Below, in pieces: positions 42,651 through 49,632 of a stretch of DNA of 64,000 nucleotides. Below the pieces are notes generated by a model. It was not told where the DNA came from. It saw only the letters and a program-made list of their open reading frames with translations, and ran no database searches. Position numbers and translations under genes: made by a program. Numbering within the stretch: the stretch's first letter is position 1; every line of letters begins with the position of its first letter. The stretch is from Limnoglobus roseus (lineage in GTDB: Bacteria; Planctomycetota; Planctomycetia; Gemmatales; Gemmataceae): positions 5,828,001-5,892,000 of the forward strand of contig NZ_CP042425.1 of the NCBI RefSeq assembly GCF_008254045.1, in the 5' to 3' direction.

Positions 42651-44455
42651 GCGGGGTTCGCCGGTGGTGTCGCGGTTGTCAGGGCGGCCAGTTCGCGAAC
42701 GGCCTCGGGCACACGGCGGAGGGCGAGCTGCAATCGCTCGACCGAACTGCCGCCACTCGCGGGCAGATCTTCCAGCCACCGGGCCATCGGCTTCGTGACG
42801 ACCTCGCTCAACAAGGCTTCGCGCTTGGCCCGCGCGGACGACCGTGCCGCATCGACTCTCAGTCGGATGGCGAGCTCCGCCGCCGTGTGGCCGACCGCCG
42901 CCGCGACCGGCAGCAAGAGCAGGTGGTACCACTCCGGCGGCCACGTCAGCCAGAGCGCCGTGACCACCGCCGCCACGTCGACGCCGAGCATGCCGAACCG
43001 CAATGCCCCGAGCGTGCCGGGGTGGGCTTGAAGGCTTTCCGTCAGCGACCGGCCGGCTTGTTCGAGTTCGTCGCCCTCCTTGAGTTCGAACTGCCGGGCG
43101 ACCACCTGGAAGCGGTCCATCGCCTGTTGCTTCAAGCCCGAATCGAACGACCGGGCGACTTCCTTCCAGATGCTGTGCGTGCCGGTGCGGCGGAGGCTCT
43201 CGGCCTGAATCGCCTCAATCCAGCCGGTCATGGCGTTCGTCAGCACCGTCTGTTCCGGGAGGTTCGGCACCTCAACCGGCCCGCCGAGCTTGACCACGAA
43301 ATCGCGGGCGTAGGTGAAGGGCGTGCGGAGGATCGCGAAGGCCTGGTCGGCGTAGCGAGCGGGACCGGGGAGCCGGAGCATGTCGATGAGTTGTTGCCGC
43401 GTGCGGTCGAACCGGCGGAACGGTTCGCCGACGAGGTATTCCTTGCGGTAACGCTCCTCGAAGGTCCGCCGCCCGCCCGCCACGGTCGCGCTCCAGGCTT
43501 CCAGTTCCGTCAAGTCCTTCCGCGCGACCTCCAACAATCCCGCGGCCGAGGTTTCGAGGTACTTCACGGCGTTCCGCACGGTGCGCTCGCGGACTTCTTT
43601 TGGCGACGGGCAGAGGGCCAGGATTTGGTTCAGCAGCGGCACGCGGTACTTGGCCCCCGCCTTGCCGGGGTCGGTCCGCTCGGCCTCGTTCAAGAACGGA
43701 ATGACGACGACCGGGATGGGCGGAATCTCCGCCTGGCCGTTGATTCGCGGCAGCACCTCCTGCCGGAAGTGCGCGACCAGCGAAGGCGCGTCGGCCTCCT
43801 TCATCTTCGTCAGCACGACGACCACGGCCTTGCCCGCTTCCACGAGCATCTGCAAGAACTGCGTCGGAACCTTGTCGTTGTACCGCTCGTCCGAGGCGAC
43901 GTAGACGATCACGTCCGCGAGGGCCGAGACCTCGATGAGCCGCGTGACGTACCCTTGCGACGCCCACGTCGTCATGTCCGGGCAGTCCCAGATGACGAAG
44001 TCGGTGAGCGGGTCCGCGGCCTCCGACGGCGAGACGCGGTGGATCTGGTAAACGTCCTCGTCCCGGTTCGACGGGCTTTTCTCCGTGATCTTCCGCAGTG
44101 GCCCGAGGAAGCCGAGGTACGACGGCCACGCCAGAGTCTGGGCCGCTGAGACGTAGGCCGTGGGGTGACGGGTGTAGCCGGCCTGCGGGTTCGCCTCGGC
44201 CACGACGCCGCCGGCGAGGAAGTTCGAGACGGTACTCTTGCCGGAACCCGCGCCGCCGACGACGGCGATGTGCAACGGTGGGACCGGCTGGCGCTCGATT
44301 GCGCCGCTCACGACGTTCCGCGTCAGCGCGGCGGCGAGCCGCAGGTGGCCGGCGTGCCGGGCGAGGTCGGGCTGCTTGCGGCAGTGCTCTTCCAGCCAGT
44401 CGTAATCCGCGACGAGTTGAGCGAGTCTCGTCCGCGGGCTGTCGGGTTCGGTCAT
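42647..44455 (-). CDS. large membrane GTPase A (dynamin-like candidate)
   Basis: 602 residues, ATG at 44455. G1 GGAGSGKST is at 67-75 and G3 DCPD at 157-160 (FVIWDCPDMTTWASQ). G4 is atypical: TKMKEAD (216-222) in place of N/TKxD. The G domain is followed by a long helical region with LEVARKDLTELEAWSATVAG. A hydrophobic hairpin lies at about 484-532 (LRFGMLGVDVAAVVTALWLT and YHLLLLPVAAAVGHTAAELA). The 70-residue tail is basic, then Ala/Pro rich. Its design parallels the downstream partner, encoded with an ATGA overlap. The two probably form a stoichiometric pair at a membrane. Nucleotide specificity needs testing because G4 departs from the usual form. Confidence 0.8.
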   Translation of the reverse strand: MTEPDSPRTRLAQLVADYDWLEEHCRKQPDLARHAGHLRLAAALTRNVVSGAIERQPVPPLHIAVVGGAGSGKSTVSNFLAGGVVAEANPQAGYTRHPTAYVSAAQTLAWPSYLGFLGPLRKITEKSPSNRDEDVYQIHRVSPSEAADPLTDFVIWDCPDMTTWASQGYVTRLIEVSALADVIVYVASDERYNDKVPTQFLQMLVEAGKAVVVVLTKMKEADAPSLVAHFRQEVLPRINGQAEIPPIPVVVIPFLNEAERTDPGKAGAKYRVPLLNQILALCPSPKEVRERTVRNAVKYLETSAAGLLEVARKDLTELEAWSATVAGGRRTFEERYRKEYLVGEPFRRFDRTRQQLIDMLRLPGPARYADQAFAILRTPFTYARDFVVKLGGPVEVPNLPEQTVLTNAMTGWIEAIQAESLRRTGTHSIWKEVARSFDSGLKQQAMDRFQVVARQFELKEGDELEQAGRSLTESLQAHPGTLGALRFGMLGVDVAAVVTALWLTWPPEWYHLLLLPVAAAVGHTAAELAIRLRVDAARSSARAKREALLSEVVTKPMARWLEDLPASGGSSVERLQLALRRVPEAVRELAALTTATPPANPA

Positions 44456-44507
44456 GATCGCATTTCAGCAACAGGGGAGAGGGCGGCCAACCTCATTTCA
44501 CGAAGAC

Positions 44508-45641
44508 TCACGACCGAAACGCCGGCTTCGCCTGCAAATCCGGCCGGCGAGCGAGGGCGAAGGCATCTTTCGGGACGCATGTCGGGCGGTCGAAGATCAA
44601 CTCCGTCACGAGTTGGGCCGTGCCGAGGGATAACTGAATTCCCGCGCGCGAATGGCCGGTCGCCGCGAGGACATTGTCATGGCCGGGCACGCGGCCGATG
44701 AACGGCATCCCATCCGGGCTGCCCGGTCGCAGCCCGGCCCAACTCGCTTCGACTTTCGCGTTGGCGAGTGCCGGGACGATCGTGCGAGCGAAGGCGTGAA
44801 GGTTCGCGAGTCCTACTTCGGTGGTTCGCTTCTCGAACCCCGCTTCCGGCTCCTCCGTCGAGCCGACGAGGATACGGCCGTCGCCCCGTGGGACGAGGTA
44901 TCGCTTGTCGTCGATCAGCGTTCGGCGGAGCAGGGCGGCCTCGGTTTTCAGCAGCAAGATCTGCCCGCGAATGGGGCGGACTGTTGGCCGGCAGTTCAGA
45001 TCGTTCAGGTGGCGCTCGCTCCACGGTCCGGCGGCCAACAGAAAGCGGTCGGCCGTGACGCGGTTTCCGGACGCGAGTTGCACCCCGCGCACGCGGCCGT
45101 TTTCGACGCACCAGCCTTCGACCCCGGTGTGCGGGCTCAGTGCGATGCCGAGGTCGCGAGCGTGTGCGATCAACGCCCGAAGGTGCCAGGGGTTGCGGAC
45201 CTGACCCATGCCGGACAAGTGATAACACGTCGAGTGCGGGGGAGAAAGACCCGGCTCTTCGTCCCGCAAGCGGGGGCCGTCCCATCGTTCGAACGCAACC
45301 CCTTCGGCCCGCCAGAGTTCGACCGCGTACTCGTCCGCCGGCGTCAGGAATTCCAGCCCGCCGTTGATGCGGTAGCCGTTGTCGATGCCGGTCGCGTTGG
45401 CCAACTCTGCGGAGACATCCGGCAGAGTCGCGGAACCGATGGCCCGCAGTTTGTCGAGTGGCGTGGCGGCGCGGTCCGGGTTGCCCGGCGGGATAATTCC
45501 CGCCCCGGCCCAGGACGCCTCGCGGCCGAGGTCTCCGCGGTCGTAGACGGCCACCGTCGCGCCGGCTTCCCGCAGGCGGATCGCGCACGTCAGGCCGATT
45601 ATGCCGCCGCCGATGACCAGAATGTCGGGGCCGTTCGCCAT
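44508..45641 (-). CDS. thiO: glycine oxidase-like FAD-dependent oxidoreductase
   Basis: 377 residues from the ATG at 45641. The N-terminal Rossmann motif is ILVIGGGIIGLTCAIRL, followed by the DAO-family segment GREASWAGAGIIPPGNPD. PIRGQILLLKTE is typical of ThiO/glycine oxidase. The C-terminal FAD segment GTEEPEAGFEKRTTEVGL and LAATGHSRAGIQLSLGTAQL also fits. ThiO oxidises glycine to the imine used for the thiazole of thiamin. No thiG, thiS or thiE gene is nearby, so the role is inferred from the family, and another D-amino-acid oxidase is possible. A TATAAC box only 7 bp upstream of the ATG could give a nearly leaderless mRNA. Confidence 0.8.
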   Translation of the reverse strand: MANGPDILVIGGGIIGLTCAIRLREAGATVAVYDRGDLGREASWAGAGIIPPGNPDRAATPLDKLRAIGSATLPDVSAELANATGIDNGYRINGGLEFLTPADEYAVELWRAEGVAFERWDGPRLRDEEPGLSPPHSTCYHLSGMGQVRNPWHLRALIAHARDLGIALSPHTGVEGWCVENGRVRGVQLASGNRVTADRFLLAAGPWSERHLNDLNCRPTVRPIRGQILLLKTEAALLRRTLIDDKRYLVPRGDGRILVGSTEEPEAGFEKRTTEVGLANLHAFARTIVPALANAKVEASWAGLRPGSPDGMPFIGRVPGHDNVLAATGHSRAGIQLSLGTAQLVTELIFDRPTCVPKDAFALARRPDLQAKPAFRS

Positions 45642-45690
45642 ACGTGCGTTATACGAGTCCGGTCGCGCACCCGGCACACTCGGGCGGTCG

Positions 45691-45696
45691 TAGAAT
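45691..45696 (+). promoter_or_regulatory. TAGAAT -10-like box before mutS2
   Basis: TAGAAT (5 of 6 to the -10 consensus) ends 82 bp before the mutS2 start at 45779 in the thiO/mutS2 divergent region. No convincing -35 is seen. Confidence 0.3.
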
Positions 45697-45778
45697 GTCC
45701 GCTGATACCGCCGGCTGTGAACCTGGGTCGCCAACCGGGTGTCCTGCCGCTATGCTCGCGACGAAGAACCAACCGAAA

Positions 45779-47686
45779 ATGGATTCGCACACGCTCGACC
45801 TGTTGGAGTTCGACAAGGTCCGCGACTTGCTCGCCGGGTACGCCGCGTCCTCGCTGGGCCGCGACCTGGCAAAGCAACTCGAACCGGGCACGATCGCCGA
45901 GAAGATTCGCGGCGAACTCGCGCTCGTTTCCGAGATGGTCGAAGCGTTGATCGACGGGCAAGCACCCCCGTTCAGCGGGTTGCACGACGTGCGCCTCCTC
46001 GTCCGCCGGGCCGCGATTGGGACGGCGCTGACGGCCGAGCAACTGCTCGAAGTGGGGGAGACGCTCAATGTCACCGGCGCGATGTACCGTTACCGGGCGA
46101 AACTGAACGAACGGCACGGCGGGCTGATCGACCTGCTCACGGCGGTCGAAGATCACGGGGCGGTGGCCAAGACGATCAGCGGGTGTATCGACGGTCGCGC
46201 TCACGTTCTCGACATGGCCAGTCGGGAACTCGGCGTCGTTCGGCAGAAGTTGTTTGAACTCGAAGAGAAGGTAAAGGCCGAGGTGCGGCGGTTGCTCCGC
46301 GACCCGGAGTTGCGGAAGATTCTGAGCTATCCGAACGCCACGGTCAACGGCGACCACTACGTTTTGCCCGTCGCCGTCAACCACCGGCACAAAGTCGAGG
46401 GGATTATTCACCGCGTCAGCGGCACCGGCGAGACGGTGTTCGTCGAACCGGCGTCGATTGCCCGACTGAGTGCCGAGCGCATCACGCTGAAGGCCGAGGA
46501 AGACCGCGAGGTGAAACGCATCCTCCGGCGGCTCAGTCAGGAAGTCGGCCGCGTGTCGAAACCGCTCTGCTATTCGCTCGAAATCCTCGCCAAGCTCGAC
46601 CTGATTACCGCGAAGGCCCGCTACAGCCGCGACTTCAGCATGTTCGCCCCGCTCATCAACGATGACGGCAAACTCTGGCTCCGCAACGCCCGCCACCCGG
46701 TCCTCGAAAACATCTTCCGCAACGAATCCCGCCCCGACGGCACCCCACCCCGCAAAGTCGTGCCCCTCGACCTCCGCCTCGGCCTCGGCTTCAACCTGCT
46801 CATCATCACCGGCCCGAACACCGGCGGCAAAACCGTTACCCTGAAAACCACCGGCCTGCTCTGCCTCATGGCCCAATGTGGGATGCACGTCCCGGCCGGC
46901 GAGGGGAGCACGGTGCCCATCTTCCGGCAGATACTCTCCGACATCGGCGACGAACAGAGCCTCGAACAGTCCCTCAGCACGTTCAGTTCGCACATCTCGC
47001 GGATCGCCAAAGTCTTCGAACTCGCCGACGACCGCAGCCTCATCCTCCTCGACGAACTCGGGGCCGGCACCGACCCGGTCGAAGGGGCCGCACTCGGGCG
47101 GGCCATCCTCGACCAACTCGACAGCATCAGCGCGCGGGCCATCGTGACGACCCACCTCGGGGATCTGAAAACCTACGCCTTCAACAACGAGCGGGCCGAG
47201 AACGGGGCCGTCGAGTTCGACGATGAGACGCTCCGGCCGACCTACAAGTTGCACATCGGTCAGTACGGGATGAGCAACGCCCTGAAGATCGCCCGGCGGT
47301 TGAAGTTGCCGAAGGAGTTGCTGAAGCGGGCGCACCGCTACCTGAAGCGGCGGAAGGGGAAGACCGGCGAACTCGCCCGCCTTCAGGAACTGCGGGCCGA
47401 GGCGGAGAAGGCGAAACTCGACGCGCTCGCCGCTCAACACGAGGCGGACCAGCAGAAGGCCGAGTACGAGCGCAAGGCAACGGCTCTCGAACGCGAACAG
47501 CAAGAGGCCGAGGCGCTGAACGCCCAGCGCGAGCGGCTGAAGGCGAACGACCGGGTTCACGTGTCTCGGTTCGACGCCGTTGGTAAGGTCGTGCGGGTGG
47601 ACGCGAAGAAGCAGATCATCACGGTCACACTCGGCCTCGGTCAGTGGGAAGTGCCGTTCGCGGAAGTCACGCCCGTCGCCGACTGA
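45779..47686 (+). CDS. mutS2: MutS2-like ATPase lacking the Smr domain
   Basis: 635 residues from the ATG at 45779, chosen because MDSHTLDLLEFDKVRDLLAG matches the usual MutS2 start; an ATG at 45752 is also possible. The lever/clamp region is followed by the ATPase with Walker A GPNTGGKT (345-352) and Walker B LILLDELGAGTDP (D425/E426). A basic coiled coil (KRAHRYLKRRKGK onwards) leads to a KOW-like end, HVSRFDAVGKVVRVDAKKQI. Full MutS2 proteins run to about 780 residues and end with an Smr nuclease domain. Here the gene stops right after the KOW-like segment, so Smr is absent. MutS2 acts in recombination control and rescue of collided ribosomes. The 3' end overlaps cbiM by 46 bp. Confidence 0.9.
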   Translation: MDSHTLDLLEFDKVRDLLAGYAASSLGRDLAKQLEPGTIAEKIRGELALVSEMVEALIDGQAPPFSGLHDVRLLVRRAAIGTALTAEQLLEVGETLNVTGAMYRYRAKLNERHGGLIDLLTAVEDHGAVAKTISGCIDGRAHVLDMASRELGVVRQKLFELEEKVKAEVRRLLRDPELRKILSYPNATVNGDHYVLPVAVNHRHKVEGIIHRVSGTGETVFVEPASIARLSAERITLKAEEDREVKRILRRLSQEVGRVSKPLCYSLEILAKLDLITAKARYSRDFSMFAPLINDDGKLWLRNARHPVLENIFRNESRPDGTPPRKVVPLDLRLGLGFNLLIITGPNTGGKTVTLKTTGLLCLMAQCGMHVPAGEGSTVPIFRQILSDIGDEQSLEQSLSTFSSHISRIAKVFELADDRSLILLDELGAGTDPVEGAALGRAILDQLDSISARAIVTTHLGDLKTYAFNNERAENGAVEFDDETLRPTYKLHIGQYGMSNALKIARRLKLPKELLKRAHRYLKRRKGKTGELARLQELRAEAEKAKLDALAAQHEADQQKAEYERKATALEREQQEAEALNAQRERLKANDRVHVSRFDAVGKVVRVDAKKQIITVTLGLGQWEVPFAEVTPVAD

Positions 47687-48312
47687 TCCTTCGCCAAGCC
47701 GATCCATTCGGGTTTCACGACCGCCAGGTACGCGAGCAGAACCCCGGTTCCGATGCTCTCCACGGCAATCACCGGCAGGTGGAACAGCACCACGGTGATC
47801 GCCGCCGCCTTTCCGCCTTCGGCCATGCCGAACACAACGACGAATCCATTGCCAAGAACTGTGGCCGTGCTGACGAGACCGCCGAGGATCGCGCCGGCGG
47901 GGAAGGTCAGTCTCGGTTTTCGGGCCAGCATGGGCCGCAACAGTCGGTAAAGGGCGAACCCGCCGAGGGCCGGCAGGCCGATGACGGTGGTGTTGATGCC
48001 GAGGCTGTTGAACCCGCCGTGTGCGAACAGGAACGCCTGAAATGTTAGAGCGATGAAGATCGCGATGCCGACGAACCGGCCGAGCAATATCCCCGCGATG
48101 GCATTCAGCAGCAGGTGAACGCTTCCGACCGGAATGGGGACGTGAAGCTGCGACGCGACGAACAGTGCGGCCGTCAGCAGGCCGATTCGCGGCACCTGAT
48201 CTTCCGAAACACGCGGCAACCCGACGCCGACGAGGCCGACCGCCGCGACCCACCCGACTGCCAGCCAGGAACCCGCGAGAACGCCGTCGGGAAGGTGGAC
48301 CGCGAACACCAC
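47641..48312 (-). CDS. cbiM: CbiM-like ECF transporter substrate component
   Basis: 223 residues, GTG start at 48312 that shares a base with the stop of the upstream yidB gene (TAGTG). The N-terminal HLPDG (residues 6-10) is the metal-binding end of CbiM (MHIPDG in the family). The second hallmark, FNSLGINTTVIGLPALGGF, is also present. About six membrane helices are predicted. CbiM imports cobalt or nickel with CbiN and the CbiQ/CbiO energy module. None of these is encoded nearby, so this is an orphan component. The C-terminal 15 codons overlap the convergent mutS2 gene. Confidence 0.85.
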   Translation of the reverse strand: MVFAVHLPDGVLAGSWLAVGWVAAVGLVGVGLPRVSEDQVPRIGLLTAALFVASQLHVPIPVGSVHLLLNAIAGILLGRFVGIAIFIALTFQAFLFAHGGFNSLGINTTVIGLPALGGFALYRLLRPMLARKPRLTFPAGAILGGLVSTATVLGNGFVVVFGMAEGGKAAAITVVLFHLPVIAVESIGTGVLLAYLAVVKPEWIGLAKDQSATGVTSANGTSH

Positions 48313-48680
48313 TATTTGCCGGGGAGTTTGCCGTTCGGCGTCATCTTATCGATGACCGTCGGCAAGTATTTCGAGAGTTCCTTAGCCAGGTCGGAAACTG
48401 AGAGCCCGGTTTTCTGGGACATTTCCTGCATCTTCTCCGCTCCGACGCCGGCCTGAACTTCCTCCGGGCTGATGGCCTGATTCTTCCCCGCACCGACCCA
48501 CGAGTTGAAGATGTTGCCGAGGCCCTTCTCCTGGAACTGCTTCATCAACGAACCGAGAGGACTGTCATCGGAGCCGCCGTCGCCGGACTTGCCGAGGAGT
48601 TTCTCCTGAATCGCGGCCATGATTTTTTGCTTCATCCCCGCGCTGAAAAAGCTGAGAATAAACTCGAACACCTTGAACAT
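48312..48680 (-). CDS. yidB: YidB family protein (DUF937)
   Basis: 122 residues from the ATG at 48680 (GGAG at about 9 bp upstream). The N-terminal MFKVFEFILSFFSAGMKQKI is amphipathic. The YidB/DUF937 core is seen as GSLMKQFQEKGLGNIFNSWV followed by GAGKNQAISPEEVQAGVG and LSKYLPTVIDKMTPNGKLP. The function of YidB is unknown; it has a helical repeat-like fold. It is co-translated with cbiM (one-base overlap), although no functional link between the two is known. It is divergent from the TolB-like gene. Confidence 0.88.
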   Translation of the reverse strand: MFKVFEFILSFFSAGMKQKIMAAIQEKLLGKSGDGGSDDSPLGSLMKQFQEKGLGNIFNSWVGAGKNQAISPEEVQAGVGAEKMQEMSQKTGLSVSDLAKELSKYLPTVIDKMTPNGKLPGK

Positions 48681-48756
48681 GGCCGGCGTCTCCGGTGCGA
48701 ATGATGGTGGACCCGTGGCGGTCGCAGGCGTTGTACGAAAAACTCCGGGGGCGAAC

Positions 48757-49626
48757 ATGACCGCGTGCCGATACGGTTGCCTCGTGCTGCTGATGACCGT
48801 CGGCAGTGCTGCCGCGGCGGACCCGGTGCGCGTGACGAAAGACGGTTCGTTCAAGCAGCACTTGCAGTGGTCGCCGGACGGGAAGCGGTTTTTGCTCACC
48901 CGCATCCACGAAGGGAAGATGGCCCTCTGGACGATGGCCGCCGACGGCACCGACCTGACCCGCCTCCTGCCGGTCCACGCGATGCCGCACTTCGACGGCA
49001 GTTGGTCGGCCGACAGCAAGCGAATCGTTTACGTCTACGACACTTTGCAGAACACGGACGGCAAGCTCCAAATCAATGTGTGTGCCGCCGACGGCTCGGA
49101 CGACAAGGTCGTTGTGCCGCACAAGGCGTTCGAAGAGTCGCCCCGATTCTCGCCGGACGGCAAGCAGGTGGCGTGGGTCAGCACGCGGGACGGCAACCCG
49201 GAGATTTACACGGTCAACGCGGACGGGAAGGGGATCAAGCGGCTCACGAGCGAAGTCGCCTACGACCTGCAACCCGCGTGGTCGCCCGACGGCAAGCGGA
49301 TCGCGTTCAGCAGTGCGCGGAACGGGCGGCAGAAGATTTACACGATGAAGCCCGACGGCAGTGACCTGAAGCGGTTGACCGAGGGCGATCACCTCGACTC
49401 GTGGCCGGTCTGGTCGCCGGACGGGAAGCGGATTGCGTTCGTCTCCAACCGTGCCGGCAACTACGACATTTGGCTGATGAAGGCGGACGGCAAGGACGCG
49501 CGAAACCTGACTGACCACGAAGCCCAGGACACTTCTCCGACGTGGTCGCCGGACGGGAAGCGGCTCGCGTTCATCTCGACCCGCGACGGTGGCAGTGACG
49601 TTTACGTCCTGACGCCGCCCGAGTAG
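48757..49626 (+). CDS. TolB-like beta-propeller (PD40 repeats), exported
   Basis: 289 residues from the ATG at 48757. A signal sequence (MTACRYGCLVLLMTVGSAAA) is followed by about six repeats of the PD40/WD40-like motif. The key repeat is PxWSPDGKRIAF, seen for example as LQWSPDGKRFLLT, SPRFSPDGKQVAWV, PAWSPDGKRIAFSS and PVWSPDGKRIAFVS. Each unit also has an xDG-like strand (NADGKGIKRLT). The fold is a beta-propeller like the C-terminal half of TolB or of DPP IV-like proteins. No peptidase or Tol partner domain is present. It probably binds a protein or peptidoglycan-linked ligand in the periplasm. It ends 6 bp from the convergent TPR gene. Confidence 0.85.
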   Translation: MTACRYGCLVLLMTVGSAAAADPVRVTKDGSFKQHLQWSPDGKRFLLTRIHEGKMALWTMAADGTDLTRLLPVHAMPHFDGSWSADSKRIVYVYDTLQNTDGKLQINVCAADGSDDKVVVPHKAFEESPRFSPDGKQVAWVSTRDGNPEIYTVNADGKGIKRLTSEVAYDLQPAWSPDGKRIAFSSARNGRQKIYTMKPDGSDLKRLTEGDHLDSWPVWSPDGKRIAFVSNRAGNYDIWLMKADGKDARNLTDHEAQDTSPTWSPDGKRLAFISTRDGGSDVYVLTPPE

Positions 49627-49632
49627 CGACCG

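Noticed and set aside
45599..48253. Open frame of about 880 codons on the minus strand spanning thiO, mutS2 and cbiM
   Set aside because: It runs across three clear genes in the wrong frame and has no motif. It arises from GC-rich codon structure.
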